NCBI GenBank assembly: GCA_902766595.1
Contig: CACXEJ010000120.1
Location: forward strand, 1-33,884
DNA: 33,884 nt
Direction of reading: 5' to 3'
Source: Ruminococcus flavefaciens
GTDB taxonomy: Bacteria; Bacillota; Clostridia; Oscillospirales; Ruminococcaceae
The translations under genes were made by a program, and so were the position numbers. Position 1 is the first letter of the stretch; every line of letters starts with the position of its first letter. This document shows positions 17,402-24,318 of this stretch, piece after piece. Under the pieces are notes generated by a model. That model saw only the letters and a program-made list of their open reading frames with translations. It did not search any database and was not told the origin of the DNA.

Positions 17402-17812
17402 ATGGCTAAGACATTTCACCTTGAGATAATCGCCACCGACCGCATCTTCTATCAGGGCGAGTGTGAGCACCTCGTCGTAACAGCGATAGATGGTCTTGTG
17501 GGAATAATGGCAGGCCACGAGCCTGTCGTGACCTCCCTGCCCACCGGAGAGCTCAAGTATATGGTGGACGGAAAATGGCATTACGGCGCTATATCCGGTG
17601 GCTTCATACAGGTTATGCCGGATCAGGCGATAATCCTCGCGGATAACTGTGAGCTCCCCGAGGAAATAGACATAAAACGTGCGGAGGAAGCCCGTCAGCG
17701 CGCAGAGGAAAAAATGCGCCAGAAGCAGAGCATCAAGGAGTATTACCAGACTCAGGCTGCTCTCAACCGCGCTATGAACCGCCTTAAAGTATCGCAGAAA
17801 CACTTCAAGTAA
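17402..17812 (+). CDS. atpC: ATP synthase F1 subunit epsilon
   Basis: 136 residues, the usual length. The N-terminal beta sandwich (FHLEIIATDRIFYQGECEHL, then DGLVGIMAGHEPVVTSLPTG) binds gamma and the c-ring; a C-terminal helical hairpin rich in Arg/Glu (KRAEEARQRAEEKMRQKQ, then LNRAMNRLKVSQ) is the part that can inhibit the motor in other bacteria. Start ATG with GAGAGGAG a few bases upstream. Last gene of the operon; a hairpin with a short T run follows. Confidence 0.95.
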   Translation: MAKTFHLEIIATDRIFYQGECEHLVVTAIDGLVGIMAGHEPVVTSLPTGELKYMVDGKWHYGAISGGFIQVMPDQAIILADNCELPEEIDIKRAEEARQRAEEKMRQKQSIKEYYQTQAALNRAMNRLKVSQKHFK

Positions 17813-17841
17813 ATAGAGCACACCGCTGCATTACTATGAAC

Positions 17842-17880
17842 TATGCACGAATATCCCTTTGGAAATTTGTGCATAATTTT
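17842..17880 (+). terminator. Probable terminator of the ATP synthase operon
   Basis: TATGCACGAAT (17842-17852) pairs with ATTTGTGCATA (17865-17875) including one G.T pair, giving an 11-bp stem with a 12-base loop, then ATTTT. The T run is short, so strength is uncertain. Confidence 0.55.
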
Positions 17881-17908
17881 GAAATGTTAAGGATTTGCGG
17901 CGATGTGC

Positions 17909-17946
17909 TTGACTTTTTGACAAAATTATAGTACAATATTTATAAT
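17909..17946 (+). promoter_or_regulatory. Two overlapping promoters for secDF
   Basis: TTGACT (17909-17914), 17-bp spacer, TACAAT (17932-17937). Overlapping and shifted by eight to nine bases: TTGACA (17917-17922), 18-bp spacer, TATAAT (17941-17946). Either would give a leader of only ~30-40 nt before the secD start. Confidence 0.8.
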
Positions 17947-17983
17947 TGTCGAATAGACACAAAATTTTTAGGAGGCATTGACC

Positions 17984-19396
17984 GTGAAAAAGATCGGAAA
18001 ATCAACTTTCTTCATTGTCGTTGCTTTTATCGCTTTATTCACCTTCTCATCGATCGTAGGTCTCGACAAGTCCTATGCCGATAAGACAACAACCTATATC
18101 AAGGGCGTTGATGATATTCGTCTCGGTATCGACATCAAGGGCGGCGTTGACGCTACCTTCGAGCCGGCTGACGGCTACGACGCAAGCGAGGATCAGCTCG
18201 ATGCTGCAACTCAGATCATCAAGACAAGACTTGCAAACCTTGGTATAACAGATAACGAGGTTTACAGCGATACAAAAAGCAACAGAATCATTGTACGTTT
18301 CCCGTGGCAGGCTGGCGAGGACAATTTTGATCCTAAAGCCGCTGTAAAGGAGCTCGGCGATATGGCTCAGCTCACATTCCGCAAGGGTACGGACACTACT
18401 GAAGACGCTGAGGGCAACAAGCATCCTTCAGGCGACCTCGTTCTCGAGGGTGCAGATATAGACCACGCTGAACCCGTTTACAGAAGAATGAGCGACACAT
18501 CAGAGCCTGAATGGGTAGTAGAGCTCAAGCTCAACGGCACCGGTGTAAGCAAGTTTGCAAGCGCTACAACAGAGCTCGCAAATACTCAGACTCCGATCTC
18601 TATCTGGATGGACGATTATATGATCTCAGCTCCTACCGTAAACTCACCTATCACAGACGGTTCAGCTGTTATCTCAGGAAGCTTCACAGGCGACTCTGCA
18701 AAGAAGCTCGCAGACCAGATCAACGGCGGTGCGCTGCCCTTCAAGCTGGTCACAGTAAGCACAAACACCATCTCACCTACAATGGGTGAGGGTTCACTCG
18801 ATGCTATCATTCTTGCTGCTGCTATCGCATTCGCATTCATCGCAGTATATATGATAGTTCTTTACAGACTTCCCGGTTTCGTAGCAGTTATCGCTCTTAT
18901 CGGTCAGGTAGCAGGAAGTATCGCTGCTATCACAGGCTGGTTCGGCTTTATGCACGGCTCCACACTTACTATCCCCGGTATCGCGGGTATCATACTCGCC
19001 GTCGGTATGGGCGTTGACGCCAACATCATCACCGGTGAGCGTATCAAGGAAGAGCTCAGGACAGGAAAATCTCTCGATTCCGCTATCAAGATAGCTTACA
19101 AGAGAGCGTTCTCCGCTATCCTCGACGGTAACATCACAAACGTGTTCATCGCCGTTATCCTTATGGGTGCATTCGGTGTACCTACCAGCTTCTTCTCAAA
19201 GATACTCAACAAGACTATATTCTTTGCGTTCGGCGCAACTGCTGAGGGCTTCGTTTACTCCTTCGGCTTTACGCTCCTCGCAGGTGTAATCCTGAACTTC
19301 ATAATGGGTGTATTTGCTTCAAGAATTATGGTAACTTCACTTTCAAAGTTCAAGTGCTTCAAGAACAGAAAGCTTTACGGAGGTGATGTTAAGTGA
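17984..19396 (+). CDS. secD: Protein translocase subunit SecD
   Basis: About 470 residues. SecD with SecF uses the ion gradient to help pull proteins through SecYEG. An N-terminal membrane helix (~8-25), then an extracytoplasmic region with DIRLGIDIKGGVDATFEP (the conserved LGxDxxGG motif), LKLNGTGVSKFASATTELA, WMDDYMISAPTVNSPI, then about five membrane helices with GIAGIILAVGMGVDANIITGERIKEEL, the conserved region of helix 4-5. Short form typical of Firmicutes. I chose GTG 17984, 8 bases after TAGGAGG; an in-frame TTG at 17978 is only 2 bases from it. The stop overlaps the secF start by four bases (GTGA). No yajC is seen upstream. Confidence 0.95.
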   Translation: MKKIGKSTFFIVVAFIALFTFSSIVGLDKSYADKTTTYIKGVDDIRLGIDIKGGVDATFEPADGYDASEDQLDAATQIIKTRLANLGITDNEVYSDTKSNRIIVRFPWQAGEDNFDPKAAVKELGDMAQLTFRKGTDTTEDAEGNKHPSGDLVLEGADIDHAEPVYRRMSDTSEPEWVVELKLNGTGVSKFASATTELANTQTPISIWMDDYMISAPTVNSPITDGSAVISGSFTGDSAKKLADQINGGALPFKLVTVSTNTISPTMGEGSLDAIILAAAIAFAFIAVYMIVLYRLPGFVAVIALIGQVAGSIAAITGWFGFMHGSTLTIPGIAGIILAVGMGVDANIITGERIKEELRTGKSLDSAIKIAYKRAFSAILDGNITNVFIAVILMGAFGVPTSFFSKILNKTIFFAFGATAEGFVYSFGFTLLAGVILNFIMGVFASRIMVTSLSKFKCFKNRKLYGGDVK

Positions 19397-20361
19397 GTGC
19401 TAAGAAGAAAACACCGGAAGCTCCGGCTTACACTGGTAAGGTCTACAACTTCTGCGGCAAGAAGAGAATGATACTCGTTATCTGTATCGTAGTTCTCGCT
19501 GCACTCATCGTTGGTATCATCATCCGCGGTGACAACCGTTCTATCGAATTCAAGGGCGGTACGATGCTCACATATTCGTATGAGGGTGACCTCAGTACGA
19601 GTGACGTCAAGGACATTGTAAAGAATGTTACAAACGAGTCCGCAACTGTCCGTACAGGTAAGGACATCAATACAGGTGATTCACAGTTCACAATTTCTAT
19701 GACAACAGGTGACTTCGATGCCGACAAGCAGGCTGAGCTCACCAAGGCTCTCAAGGAAAAGTTTGCTGCTAACAACCTCAAGGACGCTGAGGCTGTAAAC
19801 GTTACTTCAACAACAGGTAACGAGTTCCTCCTCAAGTGCGTTATCGCAGTTGTTTTTGCAGCTATCGTGATAATCCTCTACATTGCAGTAAGATTTAGAA
19901 ACATCGGCGGCTGGTCCGCAGGTATGTGCTCGGTATTCGCCCTCGTCAACGACCTCGTTGTGGCAATGGCTGTATCCTTTATCTTCGGATTTGAGTTCAG
20001 CGCGAACACCGTTGCGGTTATCCTGACTATCCTCGGTTACTCTATCAACAACACTATCGTTATCTACGACAGAATAAGAGAAAACCGCAAGCTGATGCCC
20101 AAGGCTTCACTCAATGAGCTTATCAACACAGGCTGCTCACAGTCCCTTACACGTTCTATCAGAACATCTATCACAACTATCTCAACGATGCTCATCATCA
20201 CTATCGTAGTTATGATAAAGGGCTATGACTCACTGCTCAGCTTCTCAGTTCCGCTTATGGCAGGACTTATCTCCGGTACCTACACATCACTCTTCGTTGC
20301 ACCTGTAACGTGGTCATGGTGGAAGGGCAGAGAGGCAAAGAAAGCTGTTGCTTCAAAGTAA
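19393..20361 (+). CDS. secF: Protein translocase subunit SecF
   Basis: 322 residues, partner of SecD. N-terminal cytoplasmic stretch, membrane helix ~24-42, the extracytoplasmic region with RSIEFKGGTMLTYSYEG (IEFxGG motif), then five membrane helices including LVNDLVVAMAVSFIFGFEFS, TILGYSINNTIVIYDRIREN and the ITTISTMLIITIVV stretch. Start GTG overlaps the secD stop, with GGAGGTGA upstream, so the pair is translationally coupled. Both genes are separate, unlike the fused SecDF of Bacillus. Followed by a strong terminator. Confidence 0.96.
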   Translation: MSAKKKTPEAPAYTGKVYNFCGKKRMILVICIVVLAALIVGIIIRGDNRSIEFKGGTMLTYSYEGDLSTSDVKDIVKNVTNESATVRTGKDINTGDSQFTISMTTGDFDADKQAELTKALKEKFAANNLKDAEAVNVTSTTGNEFLLKCVIAVVFAAIVIILYIAVRFRNIGGWSAGMCSVFALVNDLVVAMAVSFIFGFEFSANTVAVILTILGYSINNTIVIYDRIRENRKLMPKASLNELINTGCSQSLTRSIRTSITTISTMLIITIVVMIKGYDSLLSFSVPLMAGLISGTYTSLFVAPVTWSWWKGREAKKAVASK

Positions 20362-20366
20362 AAATC

Positions 20367-20393
20367 AAGGACTCCGAAAGGAGTCCTTTTTTT
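20367..20393 (+). terminator. Terminator of secDF
   Basis: AAGGACTCC (20367-20375), GAAA loop, GGAGTCCTT (20380-20388) then T run to 20393. The same stem occurs at 20795-20817 for the opposite strand. Confidence 0.95.
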
Positions 20394-20428
20394 GTGCCAA
20401 AACAACGGATATGTATGCCAAAACCACC

Positions 20429-20772
20429 GTAGGGGCGGCGTTTCGCCGCCCGTGCCGTTTATATCCGTATCCTGAACCGTCTGTAGGGAACGCCGCCTCG
20501 GCGTTCCGCAAATCACGAATATGTCTGCCCAAACCATTGTAGGGGCGCATTCCGTGCGCCCGTGCCATTTGAACTCGTATCATACAGCAAATGTAGGGGC
20601 GCCGTTCCGGCGCCCGCCCTAACATTTGGGCTATGTTATGAATTTGCTTTTGTAGGGAACGCCGCCTTCGGCGTTCCGCGAATTCTGGAATTGTAACAAA
20701 AAACGTAGGAGACGGAGTCCCCCGCCCATATAAATATAAAACTGACGGGTGGACGAGGGCGTCCACCCCTAC
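20429..20772. repeat. Array of GTAGGG hairpin repeats
   Basis: This gene-free stretch (20394-20791) holds seven palindromic units of about 23-29 bases. Plus orientation: 20429-20455, 20483-20509, 20539-20566, 20593-20617, 20652-20680, 20705-20727. Minus orientation: 20744-20772. Each begins GTAGGRR, has a GC-rich stem with a 3-5 base loop, and ends CCCG or CCGC. Stem sequences differ between units but stay self-complementary: GGCGGCG/CGCCGCC, GAACGCCG/CGGCGTTC, GGCGCA/TGCGCC, GGCGCCG/CGGCGCC, GGTGGACG/CGTCCACC. Spacing is irregular (~27-35 bases, A+T-richer). The last two units face each other. Short open frames here are by-products of the repeats. Not CRISPR: repeats are not identical and spacers not regular. 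Confidence 0.85.
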
Positions 20773-20791
20773 ATTTGGCTATGTTCCGTAT

Positions 20792-20817
20792 AAAAAAGGA
20801 CTCCGTAGGAGTCCTTT
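20792..20817 (-). terminator. Terminator of the minus-strand FHA/PP2C operon
   Basis: Read on the minus strand: AAAGGACTCC, TAC loop, GGAGTCCTTT followed by T's (plus strand 20795-20817 with A run from 20792). The right arm on the plus strand contains part of the stop codon of the gene at 20816. Its stem matches the secF terminator. Confidence 0.9.
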
Positions 20818-21115
20818 ATATTTTTATGCGTTCGTCGGTGTGAACGATGATTATATTGTCTATCAGCTTGAAATCCTCCGGCGGCTTACGGTCGGCAGGA
20901 ATACTGAATTCGTCAGGCGACGGTGCCGGAGCTTTTGACTTCTTCGGGGAAGTTTTTATGCTCTCAGGCAGTCCTTCCATAGAGGGACCTCCGCTGTTGG
21001 CTTTTGAACGCCTTTTTGACTTTATTATCAGAGTCCACATTATGATATTCACGATCACGAATACTGCGACCGCGGCAATTACAACTTTCCATTCATTTGC
21101 CGTCAAAGGTATCAC
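20816..21115 (-). CDS. Small single-pass membrane protein
   Basis: 99 residues. One membrane helix near the N-terminus (VVIAAVAVFVIVNIIMWTLI, residues ~11-30) followed by KSKRRSK, so the tail should be cytoplasmic. The tail is Pro/Ser/Lys-rich, then EFSIPADRKPPEDFKLIDNIIIVHTDERI. No family recognised. Start is GTG at 21115 with AGGAAGG upstream on the minus strand, 12 bases after the PP2C stop; no competing ATG. Co-transcribed with the phosphatase and FHA genes, so it may be a membrane anchor or substrate in the same phospho-signalling set, which is inference. Confidence 0.72.
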   Translation of the reverse strand: MIPLTANEWKVVIAAVAVFVIVNIIMWTLIIKSKRRSKANSGGPSMEGLPESIKTSPKKSKAPAPSPDEFSIPADRKPPEDFKLIDNIIIVHTDERIKI

Positions 21116-21127
21116 GCCCTTCCTGAA

Positions 21128-21895
21128 CTATATTTCAGCGCGGAATACCGCACCGGAGATGTTGTCCTTCTCGTCTCTCAGCTTGACCAGCTCGATCAGC
21201 TCGCGCAGACGCGCTATCATTGAGGACTTGGTCGTGATAAGTCTCGGGGAGAGTATATCGAGTATCTCCTCATCGGTAACGACGTGGCGCATACCGTCCG
21301 AGCAGATGAGGTAGTTTACGTCCTCTTCGATGTTGCCGAACTGTATATCCGGCGAAACTCCTCCGGTAACTCCGACGCACTGCACGAGAGCGTTGCGGCG
21401 TTTATCCTTGGAAGCCTCCTCGGCAGTCATATTGCCGCGCTTCATTTCGAGGTTGACGTAGGTGTGATCCTCTGTGATCTGGGTGAGCTCCTCACCTATT
21501 TTGTATATGCGGGTATCACCGACGTGGAAGCTCATATACTGCGAATTCACGACGAGCATACCTGTCGCAGTCGTGCCGAGCTTGATGTCGTTGCGGATAC
21601 CGTAGGTTATCATAGTATCATTGAGGTATCTGAGACGGCGGGCGGTTATTTCCGCTATCCTGTCCCAGCTCCAGTTCTTGAGCTCTTTAGCAAGCCCATA
21701 GTCGAACCAGTCCGCGAAGCTCCGCACTACCTCAGCGCTGGCGAGCTCTCCCTTGGACAGTCCTCCCATACCGTCGCATACCATAATAAGAGCGACCTTG
21801 CCTTTGGGGGTATCAGCTGTCTTGACGCAAAGGCTGTCCTGATTTACCTGCTTCGTGTTACCGATGTCGGTGTCGGCAGCAACGATATATTCCAT
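21128..21895 (-). CDS. PP2C-family serine/threonine protein phosphatase
   Basis: 255 residues. Removes phosphate from Ser/Thr using two metal ions. Motifs in order: ADTDIGNTKQVNQDS (Asp20), MVCDGMGGLSKGE (Asp41-Gly42), LGTTATGMLVV, HVGDTRIYKIG, ITEDHTYVN, LICSDGMRHVVTDEEI and RDEKDNISGAV with the last metal Asp. It lacks a membrane segment. In Firmicutes a PknB-type kinase often lies beside such a phosphatase; here the upstream partner is an FHA protein and no kinase is in the window. ATG at 21895 has AAAGGAAGTGAG upstream. Confidence 0.93.
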   Translation of the reverse strand: MEYIVAADTDIGNTKQVNQDSLCVKTADTPKGKVALIMVCDGMGGLSKGELASAEVVRSFADWFDYGLAKELKNWSWDRIAEITARRLRYLNDTMITYGIRNDIKLGTTATGMLVVNSQYMSFHVGDTRIYKIGEELTQITEDHTYVNLEMKRGNMTAEEASKDKRRNALVQCVGVTGGVSPDIQFGNIEEDVNYLICSDGMRHVVTDEEILDILSPRLITTKSSMIARLRELIELVKLRDEKDNISGAVFRAEI

Positions 21896-21928
21896 AGACT
21901 CACTTCCTTTCCGGCAGATATCGACTTA

Positions 21929-23245
21929 TCAGCCGATGAAATCGAATTCCTCGTTCGAGAGCTTGAGAACGTCGCCCTTCTTGAGCTTTATTTCGGTCTG
22001 AACGGCGATAGGCTCACCGTTCACGAAGGTTCTGTTTGTGGAGTTGTTATCCTGAACGAAGCACTCTCCGCCGCGGACGTAGAGCGTTGCGTGAACACGG
22101 CTCACGGTCTTGTTGCCTGTGATGCAGAAATCGACCTTAGCGCGTTCCTTGCCGAGCTTGAATACGGGCTTGTTTACGGAGAAAGTTTCGCCGTTTGAGC
22201 GGCGCGTGAGTTTGGGTGCAGGCTGCTCGGCAGGCGTTGACTCCTTGACCGGCTCAGTCTTTTTAACCTCCTGAACGGGTTCGGGCTTTTTGACCTCGGG
22301 CTCAGGCTTTTTAATCTCCTGAACGGGTTCGGGTTTCTTTGCCTCGGGCTCAGGCTGCTTTACCTCATGAACAGGCTCGGATGCCTTGTCCTCGGGTGCG
22401 GCAGGAACCTCGGGTGCCTTTATCTCCTTGACCTTTGCCTCGTCTGCGTGGATAACAGGCGGAGCTTCAACAGGTGCAGGCTGGGGTATCTGGACCGCAG
22501 GAGCGGACTGTACAGCCGGTTTTTCTTCTTCCTTGACCGGCTCGGGTTTTGTCTCCTGAACCGGTGCAGACTCGGGCTTTGTCTCCTGAACAGGTGCAGC
22601 CGGTGCTGCCTCCTGAACGGGAGCTGTCTGCGGAGCGGCAGCCGGTGCAGGCTGTGCAGCAGGGGGATTGAACGGCTGACGGATAACGATATTGTAGGTT
22701 ATCGGAGCAGCCTTCATAATGTAGCTCTCCATTTCGGGAACGGAGAAGCTGCCAAGACCATTGATGAAGTTGAGGAAGTTTCCGACCGCGTTGAGATCTT
22801 CCTGAGTAGCGAAATGAGCAATCGAAGCAATACGGTTCATACACGAAGTGTAGCCGTCGTTCATAGGCTGGGGAGTGGTTATAGCGGCGTAAACAAAGGA
22901 CATTTCACCTGTATTCGGGTTTATCACGATGAAATCAGGCGAGAGCACAACGTTCTGGAGAGGAAGATTGCGGTTCACAGCAGCCTTGTATATCTCAATG
23001 ACCTGTGCAACTATCGGGAAAAACTGTTCCTTGGTTATGACCTGTTTCAGGAAGCGGCTGAGCGGAACTCCCTGAGCGCCGATGAAGATGAGCTTGCCTG
23101 CGTCCTCGACAGAGGGCTGCATAAAGCCTTTTATGAAATTCTGTGAAAAGTAGAGGATCTCACCGCTGTTGATCTGCTCATTGCCGGTGAGCTTGCAGCG
23201 GATACCGATCTGTCCCTGCTTTTCGAGCACTTTGAACTTTGCCAT
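21929..23245 (-). CDS. FHA-domain protein with Pro/Glu repeat linker
   Basis: 438 residues. Residues 1 to ~190 form a folded domain found fused to FHA domains in Firmicutes proteins (I recall it as a DUF6382-type region; not checked): KGFMQPSVEDAGKLIFIGAQ, QNVVLSPDFIVINPNTGEMS. Residues ~195-360 are a Pro/Ala/Glu/Lys linker with repeats of the form KPEPVQEIKKPEPEVK. The C-terminal FHA domain (~365-438) shows FKLGKERAKVDF, VSRVHATLYVRG, and DNNSTNRTFVNG, the loops that bind phosphothreonine. First gene of the minus-strand operon. Start ATG 23245 has AAGGAG 8 bases upstream; a longer frame to 23326 would cover the promoter. Likely reads phosphorylation reversed by the PP2C next door. Confidence 0.88.
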   Translation of the reverse strand: MAKFKVLEKQGQIGIRCKLTGNEQINSGEILYFSQNFIKGFMQPSVEDAGKLIFIGAQGVPLSRFLKQVITKEQFFPIVAQVIEIYKAAVNRNLPLQNVVLSPDFIVINPNTGEMSFVYAAITTPQPMNDGYTSCMNRIASIAHFATQEDLNAVGNFLNFINGLGSFSVPEMESYIMKAAPITYNIVIRQPFNPPAAQPAPAAAPQTAPVQEAAPAAPVQETKPESAPVQETKPEPVKEEEKPAVQSAPAVQIPQPAPVEAPPVIHADEAKVKEIKAPEVPAAPEDKASEPVHEVKQPEPEAKKPEPVQEIKKPEPEVKKPEPVQEVKKTEPVKESTPAEQPAPKLTRRSNGETFSVNKPVFKLGKERAKVDFCITGNKTVSRVHATLYVRGGECFVQDNNSTNRTFVNGEPIAVQTEIKLKKGDVLKLSNEEFDFIG

Positions 23246-23281
23246 ACTATCGCTCCTTGCGTAGATATATTCATATCTATA

Positions 23282-23310
23282 ATTATACAATAAACGGCTG
23301 TTAAAGTCAA
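23282..23310 (-). promoter_or_regulatory. Promoter of the FHA/PP2C operon
   Basis: On the minus strand: TTGACT (23310-23305), 17-bp spacer, TATAAT (23287-23282). Predicted leader ~30 nt. It is back-to-back with the promoter at 23405-23433. Confidence 0.9.
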
Positions 23311-23404
23311 GGATTACCGTAAACAATAAACAGATAAAGTTCTATTAAGCGGGAGCGGAGCATATTTTTGTTGAAAAGCACGGATTTTTCACAGCTATTT
23401 GAGA

Positions 23405-23433
23405 TTGACATTGATTTGCAGGCGTGATATAAT
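23405..23433 (+). promoter_or_regulatory. Promoter of the hydrolase/Mur ligase/Ddl operon
   Basis: TTGACA (23405-23410), 17-bp spacer, TATAAT (23428-23433) with extended -10 TGA just upstream (23425-23427). Full consensus. Predicted start ~23440. Confidence 0.93.
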
Positions 23434-23493
23434 AAAATGTGTATGTGTATCCGCAGACGGATATGCTCTGATAAAAATAAACAACTGGAGATA

Positions 23494-24273
23494 ATGAAAT
23501 TGAGAAAAACTGTAAACGGGATCAGTATAAACTATGAGCAGAAGGGCAGCGGCGACCTCATCGTGCTCCTGCACGGCTGGGGAAGCAATATCAAGCTCTT
23601 CGCAAACCTCATCGAGCTGCTCTCAAAGAAATATACCGTGGTGGCAATGGATATGCCGGGCTTCGGTGAGAGCGAGGAACCGCCCTCGGCGTGGTGCGTG
23701 GACGACTATGTGCAGTTCGTCATCGACTTCCTCAAGGACTATGACACAAAGCAGGTAATGCTCCTCGGACACTCCTTCGGCGGCAGAGTCATCATAAGAA
23801 TGCACGCAAGAGAGAGCCTGCCGTTCGACATAACCAAGGTCATACTCGTTGACAGCGCAGGAATTATGCCGCCCAAGTCGAACAAGAAGAGCTGGAGAAC
23901 ACGCTATTACAAGCTCGGAAAGGCTTTCCTCTCCACAAAGCTGATGCAGAAATTAGCTCCCGATGCCCTCGAGAATTTCCGCAAGAAAATGGGAAGTGCC
24001 GACTACGCTGCGGCTTCACCGCTTATGAGACAGGTAATGGTCAAGGTGGTCAACGAGGACTTAGAGCCCTATCTTCACCTGATAAAGTGCCCGACACTGC
24101 TCGTATGGGGCGTGAACGACACCGCAACTCCGCTCTCTGACGGTGAAAAAATGGAAAAGCTCATTCCGGACGCAGGTCTCGTAAAGCTCGAGAACGCCGG
24201 ACACTATTCCTTCCTCGAGCAGCAGTACACCTTTAACCGCGTGATGTGCAGCTTTTTAAAGATAGAAGATTAA
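23494..24273 (+). CDS. Alpha/beta hydrolase
   Basis: About 260 residues, no signal peptide, so cytoplasmic. Catalytic features: oxyanion loop LLHGWGSN, nucleophile elbow GHSFGG, acid Asp in LVWGVNDTATP and His in NAGHYSFLEQ, with a helical lid between (KKSWRTRYYKLGKAFLSTK). Substrate unknown. The operon (membrane MurF-like ligase, Ddl-like ligase) suggests an ester or amide in cell-wall precursor metabolism, which is inference. The start must lie after the promoter, which excludes ATGs at 23437-23445. ATG 23494 is only 3 bases from GGAG; TTG 23500 (two codons later) has better spacing (9 bases), so the exact start is uncertain. Confidence 0.87.
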   Translation: MKLRKTVNGISINYEQKGSGDLIVLLHGWGSNIKLFANLIELLSKKYTVVAMDMPGFGESEEPPSAWCVDDYVQFVIDFLKDYDTKQVMLLGHSFGGRVIIRMHARESLPFDITKVILVDSAGIMPPKSNKKSWRTRYYKLGKAFLSTKLMQKLAPDALENFRKKMGSADYAAASPLMRQVMVKVVNEDLEPYLHLIKCPTLLVWGVNDTATPLSDGEKMEKLIPDAGLVKLENAGHYSFLEQQYTFNRVMCSFLKIED

Positions 24274-24318
24274 TTCTTAATTTCTTAATTATGAATTAAT
24301 AACACTTGGGAGATAGAT

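Noticed and set aside
20348..20766. Open frames across the hairpin array on both strands
   Set aside because: They have no ribosome-binding sites and are made of translated hairpin repeats.
20429..20772. CRISPR array
   Set aside because: Units differ in sequence, are self-complementary, irregularly spaced, and appear in both orientations; no cas genes are present.
24269..24300. A+T-rich inverted repeat (ATTAATTC/GAATTAAT) after the alpha/beta hydrolase as a terminator
   Set aside because: The stem is all weak pairs with no T run, and the next gene follows 45 bases after with no promoter seen.
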